Positions 21,310 to 29,299 of a stretch of 64,000 nt of DNA are shown here, piece by piece; position 1 is the first letter of the stretch; each line of letters starts with the position of its first letter. The stretch spans positions 496,001 to 560,000 of the forward strand of contig CAPN01000051.1 of NCBI GenBank assembly GCA_000333235.1, given 5' to 3'. The translations under genes were made by a program, and so were the position numbers. A model generated the notes under the pieces. The model searched no databases. It had not been told where the DNA came from and saw only the letters and a list, made by a program, of their open reading frames with translations. The DNA comes from Pseudoalteromonas luteoviolacea B = ATCC 29581. Lineage in GTDB: Bacteria; Pseudomonadota; Gammaproteobacteria; Enterobacterales; Alteromonadaceae.

Positions 21310-21825
21310 TTAAAACGCACTTGTGTCTTGGAATAAGCCAACTTTCAAATCTTTGGCTTCATAGATGACCCGACCATCTACTTCAACAGTACCATCAGCC
21401 ATACCCATAAAGAGTTTACGTTTTATTACGCGCTTCATGTCGATACGATAGGTTACTTTTTTAGCGGTTGGAAGAATTTGACCTGTAAATTTGACTTCGC
21501 CAACGCCAAGGGCACGACCAAGACCTGGTCCACCAGACCAACCTAAGAAGAAACCAACTAACTGCCACATCGCATCTAAACCTAAACAGCCTGGCATAAC
21601 AGGATCGCCCTTAAAGTGGCAATCAAAAAACCAAAGATCCGGCTTAATATCTAATTCAGCTATGATTTGGCCTTTACCAAATTCACCACCAGTATCATTG
21701 ATTTGTAAGATGCGATCCATCATGAGCATATTATCGCTAGGTAGACGACAATTACCTTCGCCAAACATTTTGCCTTCGCCACATAGGATCAATTCTTCTT
21801 TGGTATAGCTGTTCTTAGGTTCCAT
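21310..21825 (-). CDS. fabA: 3-hydroxydecanoyl-[acyl-carrier-protein] dehydratase/isomerase
   Basis: A 171-residue hotdog-fold enzyme that dehydrates 3-hydroxydecanoyl-ACP and isomerises the product, the branch point of unsaturated fatty acid synthesis. The active-site His is in [21 protein letters not shown] and the catalytic Asp in [18 protein letters not shown]. The length equals E. coli FabA. A FabR-type palindrome lies just upstream of the start, so repression coupled to unsaturated acyl status is likely. Confidence 0.97.
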   Translation of the reverse strand: MEPKNSYTKEELILCGEGKMFGEGNCRLPSDNMLMMDRILQINDTGGEFGKGQIIAELDIKPDLWFFDCHFKGDPVMPGCLGLDAMWQLVGFFLGWSGGPGLGRALGVGEVKFTGQILPTAKKVTYRIDMKRVIKRKLFMGMADGTVEVDGRVIYEAKDLKVGLFQDTSAF

Positions 21826-21858
21826 AACTCTTGTTCTTTACTAATTAATTGGTGCTAC

Positions 21859-21882
21859 TTTAGCGTACAGATGTACGCTAAA
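21859..21882. promoter_or_regulatory. Probable FabR operator in the fabA promoter
   Basis: A perfect palindrome with 11-bp arms and a 2-base centre; the core is AGCGTACA-N2-TGTACGCT. This agrees with the FabR operator of gammaproteobacterial fabA/fabB promoters as I know it. It sits 34 bases upstream of the fabA ATG, where a repressor would block RNA polymerase. The fabR gene itself is not in the window. Confidence 0.82.
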
Positions 21883-22007
21883 CAACTCTGAACAGTTAAA
21901 ATAGTTTATAAATTCAACAACAACTAGCGCTTATAAGAATTATTCGCGATTTTTTGAATGAAATTATTTATAATCTAACTTTCAATTTATTACTTTAAAG
22001 GCTGTTT

Positions 22008-22862
22008 ATGATCCTTTTTGTAAACGATTTAACTGTCATTGATTTTTCTTATTTGTGTAATCGACGCGGGCCAGTGGGCGAAAGCTGGATTGTGGACGTA
22101 GTGTTACACGGCGATCTTAATAGCGAATCGATGGTGTTAGATTTTGCATTAGTCAAAAAGCAAATTAAGCGCCTAATCGACGAATCTATCGATCATAAAC
22201 TCGCAATACCAACAGGTATAAATGGTAAATACGAGTTGGCAGGCGATCGCGTCAACGTTGATTACCAATTTGACACTCACCACTTTGCTATGAGTGCACC
22301 GAAATCATCGGTTTGCTTTGTTACTGGAGAGAATGTAGACGTTGCAAACACGATTAACTTTCTAAAATCGGTAATTCTTCCCGAGCTTCCTAAAAATGTA
22401 AAAGACGTAGAGTTTTTACTTCGACCAGAAGCATCTCGCAGTTTTTATTATCACTATAGTCATGGTCTTAAAAAGCATGACGGAAATTGTCAAAGGATTG
22501 TCCATGGTCACCGTTCTCAAATTGAGATTTTTTTGGATAATATACCAACGCCTAGGTTACAAAAAGAACTTGCTGATAAATGGCAAGATATTTATTTAGG
22601 TAGCGAAGAAGACATCATCGACGCGAATAAGCTCACGTATATTGAGGCCAAAAGCGAAGATATTTGCTTTGCCTATGAAGCGAGCCAAGGCTATTTTGAG
22701 CTCGCTATTGCGAATGCTCGTTGTGATATTTTGCCATGTGATACAACAGTCGAATGTATAGCACATTACTTAGCACACGAGCTAAAGAAACAACATTCTA
22801 CGAAACAAGTTAAAGTAAAAGCCTACGAAGGAGTTGGTAAAGGTGCTATCGCTATTGCATAA
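22008..22862 (+). CDS. 6-pyruvoyl-tetrahydropterin synthase/QueD-family protein with two T-fold domains
   Basis: A 284-residue protein made of two T-fold units. The second (about 145-284) keeps the family site: Cys-x3-His-Gly-His in NCQRIVHGHRSQIEIF, with an upstream His in YYHYSHG that can complete the zinc site. The first (about 1-130) has the family pattern ending in VLDFALVKKQIKRLIDESIDHKL but lacks the Cys/HGH motif (CNRRGPVGESW instead). The usual QueD is ~120 residues, so this is a tandem, half-degenerate version. Its role in queuosine or pterin synthesis is unproven. It is followed by an overlapping M23 peptidase gene, which gives no clue to function. Confidence 0.75.
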   Translation: MILFVNDLTVIDFSYLCNRRGPVGESWIVDVVLHGDLNSESMVLDFALVKKQIKRLIDESIDHKLAIPTGINGKYELAGDRVNVDYQFDTHHFAMSAPKSSVCFVTGENVDVANTINFLKSVILPELPKNVKDVEFLLRPEASRSFYYHYSHGLKKHDGNCQRIVHGHRSQIEIFLDNIPTPRLQKELADKWQDIYLGSEEDIIDANKLTYIEAKSEDICFAYEASQGYFELAIANARCDILPCDTTVECIAHYLAHELKKQHSTKQVKVKAYEGVGKGAIAIA

Positions 22863-23679
22863 GTCTATTTTATTTGCCGCTGTAACAAGTTTATTTAGTT
22901 GTTCCGTCAGTGCGCTTGAATTAAAAGGAACCATGACACAGGGCGCCATGATCATTGGGCAAGTTAACAACGCGGAGTATGTTCGATTCAATGGTAAACA
23001 TCTCGAATTAACTAAAGACGGTCATTTTGTGTTTGGTTTTTCTAGAGATGAAGCAGCAAATGGAACACTTGAATGGCGGATTAACGGCAAAAATCATTCT
23101 AAAACGCTTATAATTGAACCTCGCCAATATAAAATTGACAGGGTAAACGGTGTTGAGCAGAAATACGTTTCGCCTCCGAAGTCAGTTTTAGAAAGAATAA
23201 AAAATGATTCTAAATTGGTGGCGGCAGCAAGAGCAAAAAAGTCGGAACACACGTACTTTTTGCAGCCTTTTTTACGCCCAGCTGAGGGTCGAATTTCTGG
23301 AGTATATGGCAGCCAACGCATATTTAATGGTGAACCTAAAAACCCACATTTTGGATTAGATATTGCCAACAAGACCGGGACACCTGTATTTGCACCCAAT
23401 GACGGTGTCGTCGTTTTAGCAGAACCTGATCTTTATTACAGCGGCGGTACGGTCATTCTCGATCATGGCTTCGGTATCACTTCTACTTATATTCATTTAA
23501 GCAAGTTACACGTTAAAGTTGGTGAAAAACTAAAACGTGGGACTCATTTTGCTGATATAGGCGCGACAGGGCGTGTAACTGGTCCACACCTTGATTGGCG
23601 TTTAAACTGGTTCAATGAACGGCTTGATCCAGCACTTATAATGCAAGACTCACTAGCAGGCAAAGAAACTAAAAAATGA
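22843..23679 (+). CDS. Exported M23 (LytM-type) metallopeptidase-like protein
   Basis: A 278-residue protein with a signal peptide (hydrophobic about 8-22, cleavage near SVSA). A Cys in SLFSC could instead form a weak lipobox. The C-terminal M23 domain (about 140-265) has the first zinc site (HFGLDIA), LDHGFGITSTYIHL, and GPHLDWRLNW, where the usual HxH reads HxD. Asp can replace the second zinc ligand, but activity is not assured. I start at GTG 22843, 9 bases after AAGGAG; the TTG at 22834 touches that ribosome binding site. It overlaps the previous gene by 20 bases and the next by 4. The likely role is peptidoglycan cleavage or amidase activation. Confidence 0.82.
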   Translation: MLSLLHKSILFAAVTSLFSCSVSALELKGTMTQGAMIIGQVNNAEYVRFNGKHLELTKDGHFVFGFSRDEAANGTLEWRINGKNHSKTLIIEPRQYKIDRVNGVEQKYVSPPKSVLERIKNDSKLVAAARAKKSEHTYFLQPFLRPAEGRISGVYGSQRIFNGEPKNPHFGLDIANKTGTPVFAPNDGVVVLAEPDLYYSGGTVILDHGFGITSTYIHLSKLHVKVGEKLKRGTHFADIGATGRVTGPHLDWRLNWFNERLDPALIMQDSLAGKETKK

Positions 23680-24104
23680 CACAAAGCGAAACGCAAATTA
23701 TTGAAAAACGGATCCAAGATTCCATCACATACGTGACTAAAACGGTATTCCCAAGTAGAACGAACCACCACAATACGTTATTTGGTGGGGATGCATTAGC
23801 TTGGATGGATGAAGTTGCTTTTATTGCCGCAACCCGATTTTGTAGAAAGCCATTAGTTACTATTTCCTCTGATCGAGTTGATTTTAAAGAAGCAATACCC
23901 GCAGGCACGTTTGCGGAGCTTGTGGCCAAAGTTGTTCATGTTGGTAACACCAGTTTAAAAGTAGATGTAAACATCTATCTTGAGCGAATGCACAAAGACG
24001 ACAAGCATTTGGCTATTTCTGGTTCATTTACATTTGTCGCGGTAGATGACAATCATAGGCCAACTCCGGTAGTTTGCCATAAGATGTTGAATGGATTTGC
24101 TTAA
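23676..24104 (+). CDS. Acyl-CoA thioesterase, hotdog fold (YciA/BACH family)
   Basis: A 142-residue hotdog-fold protein. The motif NHHNTLFGGDALAWMDEVAFIAATRFCRKPLVT, noted here for its Asn and Asp active-site positions in the NTLFGGxxLxWMD pattern, and the VDFKEAIPAGTFAEL segment are typical of bacterial YciA-type acyl-CoA thioesterases. These hydrolyse acyl-CoA in the cytoplasm. Translation is coupled to the M23 gene (ATGA). The chain-length preference cannot be read from the sequence. Confidence 0.9.
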   Translation: MTQSETQIIEKRIQDSITYVTKTVFPSRTNHHNTLFGGDALAWMDEVAFIAATRFCRKPLVTISSDRVDFKEAIPAGTFAELVAKVVHVGNTSLKVDVNIYLERMHKDDKHLAISGSFTFVAVDDNHRPTPVVCHKMLNGFA

Positions 24105-24116
24105 AATCCACTTTTG

Positions 24117-24139
24117 CGTGGTCAAGCCTATTGACCACG
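24117..24139 (+). terminator. Possible terminator hairpin after the thioesterase gene
   Basis: CGTGGTCAA (24117-24125) pairs perfectly with TTGACCACG (24131-24139). The downstream stretch is only weakly T-rich, so termination is uncertain. Confidence 0.45.
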
Positions 24140-24206
24140 AATTCTTAACTTGACTAATTTCAGTTGCTCTCCATGCTTTAGTTATAAGTATTAAGCAAGG
24201 TAAGAC

Positions 24207-25139
24207 ATGTTCAACCTCTTCACATTACTCATAACGTTAGTTTTTTTCGTATTTACAAGTACTTTTAACCGTTTGTTTCACAACTATTATGTCGATTTGA
24301 TATTTAGCCTCAAAGTTCAAATTGTTGTTTCTTGCTTAATTATACTGTTGGTACTTATGATCTGTAAGCGAGAAAAAGTTCCCTTGTTTAGTTTTCTCGT
24401 ATGTTTCTCTGTGTTCTTTTTTCAATTTTATTACAGAGAAGGTGAAAATAACCAAATACCATCAAGTCAGAACCACATCAAAGTAGCGCAAATTAATGTG
24501 CAGTACACTAATCCATATTTAAAGGAAAATCTAAGTGAGTTAGTGCAAGACGGTATCGATTTACTGGTGTTATTTGAGTTTTCTGATCAACAAACCGGTT
24601 TGTTTAAACAAGTTGGAAAAAACAAATATACCTACGGAGAACAACCGATTGATGGATTTCCTGCTGGTATCGGAATTATCTCAACGTTTCCGATAATTTA
24701 TAAAAGTAAACTTGTTTTAGGCCGAGGAAAGTCAGCATTAGTTGAAATTAAACTTCTTGTTAACGAGAAAATTGTTACTGTCTATGCTCTTCATCCACCA
24801 TCGCCTCGAAGCCAGCGTTTTTGGGCACTAAGAAATGAAACTCTTGAAATTCTCCAGAAAAAGCTAACGAATGCAGATCCGAAAGAGCCAATCCTTATCG
24901 TTGGCGATTTTAATACCGTTCCTTGGTCTAATTATTTTCCGAAGAATACAAATTTTGTGACGTGTTATGACCAGTTTGGACCTTACACGAGTTGGTCAGC
25001 ATCCCAACTGATGCCGTTACTGACTCTGCCCATCGACCATTGTATGCATTCTAAGGCACTTGCTATCAGGCAATTTAAATTAAATGAGTTTCCAGGAAGC
25101 GATCACCAATTACTTACCTATCATTTAGACATCATTTAA
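24207..25139 (+). CDS. Membrane-anchored endonuclease/exonuclease/phosphatase (EEP) family protein
   Basis: A 310-residue protein. Three hydrophobic segments lie within the first ~75 residues, then an EEP domain (about 88-308) with its motifs: IKVAQINVQYTN (Asn metal ligand), LLVLFEFSDQ (Glu), YALHPPSP (His), VGDFNTVPWS (Asp/Asn) and GSDHQLLTYHL (Asp-His pair). The fold serves many phosphoesterases; the membrane anchor argues for a lipid or extracytoplasmic substrate rather than DNA repair, which is inference. The 3' end overlaps the convergent response regulator gene by 4 bases. Confidence 0.82.
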   Translation: MFNLFTLLITLVFFVFTSTFNRLFHNYYVDLIFSLKVQIVVSCLIILLVLMICKREKVPLFSFLVCFSVFFFQFYYREGENNQIPSSQNHIKVAQINVQYTNPYLKENLSELVQDGIDLLVLFEFSDQQTGLFKQVGKNKYTYGEQPIDGFPAGIGIISTFPIIYKSKLVLGRGKSALVEIKLLVNEKIVTVYALHPPSPRSQRFWALRNETLEILQKKLTNADPKEPILIVGDFNTVPWSNYFPKNTNFVTCYDQFGPYTSWSASQLMPLLTLPIDHCMHSKALAIRQFKLNEFPGSDHQLLTYHLDII

Positions 25140-25531
25140 CCTTTCAATCTCGTGAGTTCTGCATTTAGATCGGCATATTTTAAAACTAATTTGATGACAT
25201 TTAATAACTCGAAATTGTCCCAAGGCTTTGAGACCACCACAGCGGCTAGTTCGGTATCGATGGCTTCTTCGCAATCCTCTAAATCGGCATAGCCACTAAT
25301 GAGCATTCTACCAAGAACAGGCTGAATTTCTTTGGCTTGTCTTAACAATTCAAAGCCGTCGATATTCGGCATTCGAATATCCGATATGATTAAGTTGTAT
25401 TGTACGTTTTTTAAAGATTCTACTGCTGCTTGAGAATCAGAAAACGTCGTAACTTCATAGTAAGGGCGCAGGATACGACTTAGCGCTTTTAAAATCGATT
25501 CTTCGTCATCAACTAGTAGTATTTTTTTCAT
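25136..25531 (-). CDS. Single-domain response regulator (REC only)
   Basis: A 131-residue protein consisting of one receiver domain: acidic pair DDE (8-10), phospho-acceptor Asp51 in IISDIRMPNIDG, Thr/Ser switch region (LISGYAD) and Lys in VVSKPWDN. The -SKPW- ending resembles receivers of HD-GYP or SpoIIE-type regulators, but no output domain is attached. It starts inside the end of the glycosyltransferase gene (23-base overlap) and so is co-translated with it from the sigma54-like promoter at 26495-26510. A role in tuning exopolysaccharide synthesis by protein-protein contact is inferred from this context. Confidence 0.88.
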   Translation of the reverse strand: MKKILLVDDEESILKALSRILRPYYEVTTFSDSQAAVESLKNVQYNLIISDIRMPNIDGFELLRQAKEIQPVLGRMLISGYADLEDCEEAIDTELAAVVVSKPWDNFELLNVIKLVLKYADLNAELTRLKG

Positions 25532-26459
25532 GGTATGCCTTCACTTTTAAACAACGTGCAACAAGACTGATTGCTCTTCTAATATTGCGTTTGTGTGGAA
25601 ATAAAACCGCCGCTCCACAACTATACCAAAATGACCGAAACATATTTCTATTAATATCGTGATATTCGCTTAAACTTTCTAGCCAACGTGCATACATTTT
25701 GACCCGCGTTGAAGTGCTAACAGGAACGCGACTTAGTGCATTTTGCCAAATTGCTTGCATTGCATCTAAGCGGTTTCGACGATTAGAAGTGATTGAGTTA
25801 CTTCTCATTAGATAAGCCATAGACACATCGTAAGTGTAGGCAAAAGTCCCTATGTTTGCTAATTTAAGCCAACAGTCCCAATCACTTGCACTTTTCAGAG
25901 TAGATGAAAACCCTCCGACTTTCTCAATCGCTTCTTTACGAGCAACTACGGTTGAGGTGCCAATCACATTGGCATACATGATAAACGAGTAGGGGTCTTG
26001 CATTTCAAAATAATCTCGGCTGTTATGCTCAAACCTATGAAATTCACTCCAATAGCCAAAACAGTCAACGATATCTTTTCCGTCCTCAGTCACATGCATG
26101 TAATTAGTAAAGCTAAGTACAATAGTTGAGTTATTTCTCATAAACTCGATTTGCGTGAATAGTTTGTCAGTCGTCCAATAATCGTCGGCGTCTAAAAACG
26201 CGATAAACTCACCCCGCGCTGCACTGATTGCGGTGTTGCGAGCGGCTACTACGCCTTTATTTTCCTGCTGCAGCAAGACAAGATTCGGGACTGCGTTTTG
26301 GATGTTCATTAACCACTCAACGCTATCGTCGCTGCTGCCATCATCAATAACGATAATTTCTACATTGACTTTAGATTGCATCGCGACACTACTTAAACAC
26401 TTTGCTAAATATTGCTGGCAATTATAGTTCGGTATAACTACGGATACATCGAAGTTCAT
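25509..26459 (-). CDS. Family 2 glycosyltransferase
   Basis: A 316-residue GT-A fold enzyme. It has the nucleotide-binding start VSVVIPNYNCQQYLAKCL, the first Asp motif VIDDGSSDDS and the metal-binding AFLDADDYW. There are no transmembrane segments, so it acts at the cytoplasmic membrane face on a lipid-linked glycan. The start follows GAGGAG. It is transcribed away from the main exopolysaccharide operon, and the shared spacer carries sigma54-type promoters in both directions. It may add a sugar to the syp-like repeat unit. In the V. fischeri comparison it could stand for one of the SypH/SypI transferases, but this is not certain. Confidence 0.88.
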   Translation of the reverse strand: MNFDVSVVIPNYNCQQYLAKCLSSVAMQSKVNVEIIVIDDGSSDDSVEWLMNIQNAVPNLVLLQQENKGVVAARNTAISAARGEFIAFLDADDYWTTDKLFTQIEFMRNNSTIVLSFTNYMHVTEDGKDIVDCFGYWSEFHRFEHNSRDYFEMQDPYSFIMYANVIGTSTVVARKEAIEKVGGFSSTLKSASDWDCWLKLANIGTFAYTYDVSMAYLMRSNSITSNRRNRLDAMQAIWQNALSRVPVSTSTRVKMYARWLESLSEYHDINRNMFRSFWYSCGAAVLFPHKRNIRRAISLVARCLKVKAYHEKNTTS

Positions 26460-26494
26460 GGTGTGCTCCTCAAAAAGTGCTTCAATAGTGTCTT

Positions 26495-26510
26495 TGCAAA
26501 CTTGAAACCA
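26495..26510 (-). promoter_or_regulatory. Sigma54 (-24/-12) promoter for the GT2-response regulator pair
   Basis: On the minus strand the sequence is TGGTTTCAAGTTTGCA: GG and GC separated by exactly 10 bases, with both the TGG and TTGCA parts of the consensus TGGCAC-N5-TTGCA. The predicted start (~26484) is 25 bases before the GT2 ATG and leaves room for its ribosome binding site. The palindrome at 26551-26565 lies ~75 bases upstream, a normal enhancer distance. Confidence 0.7.
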
Positions 26511-26550
26511 GCTCTAAATCAATGAAATTTCCTAAAAAGTCTAGTATTGC

Positions 26551-26565
26551 TTCGCATTTTGCAAA
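26551..26565. promoter_or_regulatory. Putative SypG-type enhancer box between divergent operons
   Basis: TTCGCATTTTGCAAA, one mismatch from the palindrome TTTGCA-N3-TGCAAA that recurs upstream of two other units in this locus. It sits almost midway between the two outward-facing sigma54-like promoters and could activate both. Confidence 0.65.
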
Positions 26566-26614
26566 GACAATTAAGTTTTTAGCGCATAACGCAAAATATT
26601 CTAGACTTAATACT

Positions 26615-26629
26615 GGGAATGGAATTTGC
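26615..26629 (+). promoter_or_regulatory. Sigma54 (-24/-12) promoter for the main glycan operon
   Basis: GGGAATGGAATTTGC: the GG and GC dinucleotides are 10 bases apart and the -12 part is a full TTGC. The predicted start is ~26641, ten bases before the GGAGAG ribosome binding site of the glycosyltransferase gene at 26663. Confidence 0.65.
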
Positions 26630-26662
26630 GTTCATCAGTTAAACGATTTTGGAGAGCTCAAT

Positions 26663-27826
26663 ATGAAAAAACACATCGGTTTACTCGTACCTACATTCCC
26701 TGTTGCTTCTGAAACCTTTATTGTGACCGAAGCCAACGCACTCGCCAAAATAGGCCATAAGGTGACCATATTTACGTTTAAATTAGCAGGCGTGAGTAGT
26801 ACGCTTCTTAAGAATATAGACGTTGTTGAGATTTCTGCACCCATACATTCTAGTACGGCTTTCTATATGCTGAAACACCCCATAAAGTCGCTGCAAATTA
26901 CGAAATTAGCAAAATCGTTGAATATGATTTCAACATCATCTTTATTGGCATGGTCAATTCAATTGAGCAATCTCATTGATAAGTATAAAGTGAAACACCT
27001 TCATTGCCATTTTTTGCATGGTCACGCCTCATATGGTTGTTTAGCCGCAAAGCTGTCTGACATAACCGTGTCAGGCGTTGGTCACGGTCATGATGTGTAC
27101 ATCAATAATAAAGATTTAAACGGCAACTTGAGAATGTTTAATTTCGTTGTGGCAGTATGCGACGAAATGGCCAACCACTTTGTAAAACTAATCGGCCCAA
27201 AAACTAAATTGCTTCATTGCGGAATTAACACCCACTTCTTTAAACCACAAACCAGTAGGGCAAAAGAAAGTACACATTTGGTTTTTGTTGGTCGATTAGT
27301 TGAAAAAAAGGGATTAGTTTATCTTGTTCAAGCTATGGCTAAAATAAATCGTTCAATTCCTTTATATATCGATATTGTCGGTGACGGACCACTAAAAAAT
27401 GACTTAATGGCTTTAGTGCAAAAACATAATCTACAATCTCATATTCATTTTCTAGGTGCAAAAGATCCGACGTGGTTAAAGGATAACTTACCTAACTACA
27501 GCGGGTTTGTAGCACCGTTTTGTCAGGCTGAAAATGGGGATAGAGACACCGGTCCAGTTGTTTTAAAAGAAGCAATGGCTTGTGGTTTACCAGTGATCAC
27601 ATCTGACTTTATGGGGTGTAAGGAAATCGTTGGTGACGTGGGTATTTTGTGCAAACCAAAAGACAGTGAAAGTATTAAAGACGGTTTGCTCAAATTTAAT
27701 TCGCTTACTCCTCATCAACGCCTCGAGTTAGGACGTAAGGCAGTATTGCGGGTCAATCAACTGTTTGATGCGACTACTCAAGCTAAAAAAATGTCGATGT
27801 GGATACAAGGAGCACGCGCGTGTTAA
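26663..27826 (+). CDS. Family 4 glycosyltransferase (SypJ/SypI position)
   Basis: A 387-residue GT-B fold transferase. The N-terminal half begins KKHIGLLVPTFPVASETFIV. The C-terminal half has the nucleotide-sugar site FVGRLVEKKGLVYLVQA and the E-x7-E motif region around DTGPVVLKEAMACGLPVI. I start at ATG 26663 behind GGAGAG. An in-frame extension to 26522 would run through the sigma54 promoter and enhancer box and lacks family similarity. It opens the glycan block that continues to the GT2/PGT fusion, in the same order as sypJ to sypR. Confidence 0.88.
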   Translation: MKKHIGLLVPTFPVASETFIVTEANALAKIGHKVTIFTFKLAGVSSTLLKNIDVVEISAPIHSSTAFYMLKHPIKSLQITKLAKSLNMISTSSLLAWSIQLSNLIDKYKVKHLHCHFLHGHASYGCLAAKLSDITVSGVGHGHDVYINNKDLNGNLRMFNFVVAVCDEMANHFVKLIGPKTKLLHCGINTHFFKPQTSRAKESTHLVFVGRLVEKKGLVYLVQAMAKINRSIPLYIDIVGDGPLKNDLMALVQKHNLQSHIHFLGAKDPTWLKDNLPNYSGFVAPFCQAENGDRDTGPVVLKEAMACGLPVITSDFMGCKEIVGDVGILCKPKDSESIKDGLLKFNSLTPHQRLELGRKAVLRVNQLFDATTQAKKMSMWIQGARAC

Positions 27827-27920
27827 TAGCAGCCAGCTTAAATAAAAACTAAGAAAACTCGGAATTAAATAAACGAATCTGCGTGACTTAAAAAGCCTCA
27901 TTAAAATAAAAAGGATTAGC

Positions 27921-29297
27921 ATGCAACCAATTAAGCAGATCATATTTTATGCACTTGCTGTTGGCGCTCAAAAAGGCTTCAGCTTTTTGTTGTTACCAAT
28001 TGCTACCGCACAGCTCACCACGGCAGAATATGGGGAGCTTAATTTTTTAACAACAATTAGTGCTGTCGCATCTTTATTTTTAACTTTTGGGCAATCTGAA
28101 CTTATTTTTCGTTTTGTTAATGGAAAGCAAAACCAATCTGAGTTATTGCGTTTTGCCTTTTTAGTTACTTTAATTGGCAGTTCAGCTTTTTTGTGTGGGG
28201 CAATTTTGTGGTTACCCGAATACCAAACGTTATTGCCACTTCCCGTTAAATCAAAAGACCTTATTTTTTTGGCGATTAATTTAGCCCTATGTCCCTATAT
28301 CGCGATACTGTTAAGTTATTTTAGACTCAATGAGCGCGCTAAAGACTATTTCTACACTGCTTTTTTACATGCATTCAGTCAAACCTTATTTAGTATTTGC
28401 CTTTTATTGCAAGGATATGGAACAACGGGTGTGATGGCATCTGGTGCATTCGCCTCCTTTCTTGTTGTTCTTTGCATTTTTATTCCACTGCGCCGTGTTT
28501 TTTATAGAAAATCGGCAAGTCAACTAACGATTAAGACGACGGTTAAACTAAAATTTAGTGCATTTATTACTGCTTCGTCTCTGTGTTTGTACACTTCCAA
28601 TGGCCTAGAACAATGGTTCATCGCGGCTAAATACAATGCTGAAAGTTTGGCTTATTATTTTATCGCAGCACAATTTGCGTTGATTGGATCATTTCTATTT
28701 GAACCAGTACGGATGTGGTGGTACGCAAAACGGTATCAACTCGTCGATAACGACCAAGTACGTTATCAGCAGTTAGTCATGATGTGTGTTTCGGTTACGT
28801 TGGTGATTTGTTTGTTTATGCAGCTAATTAGCCCCATTTTAATAACGTTAATGTTACCAAGTGACTATGTCGCTTCGATTCAATATCTACCTCTGCTAAT
28901 CCTTGCTCTTACATTTCGCTTTAGTAGCGAATTACTGAATATTGGGTGTTTTATTCAAAAGGATGGGGTCTATTCGTTTGTTGCAAACTTAATAGCGGCA
29001 GTCTTTGCTTGTCTGCTATTAGTGTATTTTGTAAGCGGCAACAGTCTGTTTGATATAGTATATATTGTGTTGGCTATTCAATTAGCTCGCTTTATCCTAT
29101 TTTATACGCTGTCACAATATTTAAGACCGTTACAGTATCCGTGGAAAAAAGTAATGCCGCTGTGGGCGTGTATCGCCATTGCTCAGTTTAATCAACAGCC
29201 AACCGTACTCGCGCTGCTATTTTTCTCTGGATGCGTATATTTAGTATTTCATGCTAGAAACGTTGGGCTTTTTTTTCAAACACAAACTAGGACTTAA
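27921..29297 (+). CDS. Wzx-type polysaccharide flippase (SypK-like)
   Basis: A 458-residue integral membrane protein with about 12-14 hydrophobic segments and few charged residues between them. It begins IKQIIFYALAVGAQKGFSFLLLPIAT, the usual N-terminus of oligosaccharide flippases of the MATE/MVF superfamily. It should move the undecaprenyl-linked repeat unit across the inner membrane. A 94-base spacer and AAAGGAT ribosome binding site precede it; the ligase gene follows after 2 bases. The neighbours (acetyltransferase, Wzz, PGT) make a Wzx/Wzy-dependent pathway. Confidence 0.88.
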   Translation: MQPIKQIIFYALAVGAQKGFSFLLLPIATAQLTTAEYGELNFLTTISAVASLFLTFGQSELIFRFVNGKQNQSELLRFAFLVTLIGSSAFLCGAILWLPEYQTLLPLPVKSKDLIFLAINLALCPYIAILLSYFRLNERAKDYFYTAFLHAFSQTLFSICLLLQGYGTTGVMASGAFASFLVVLCIFIPLRRVFYRKSASQLTIKTTVKLKFSAFITASSLCLYTSNGLEQWFIAAKYNAESLAYYFIAAQFALIGSFLFEPVRMWWYAKRYQLVDNDQVRYQQLVMMCVSVTLVICLFMQLISPILITLMLPSDYVASIQYLPLLILALTFRFSSELLNIGCFIQKDGVYSFVANLIAAVFACLLLVYFVSGNSLFDIVYIVLAIQLARFILFYTLSQYLRPLQYPWKKVMPLWACIAIAQFNQQPTVLALLFFSGCVYLVFHARNVGLFFQTQTRT

Positions 29298-29299
29298 AT

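Noticed and set aside
26493..26507. A second enhancer box (TTTGCAAACTTGAAA) beside the one at 26551
   Set aside because: It has two mismatches in the right half and is explained better as the -12 part of the minus-strand sigma54 promoter at 26495-26510.
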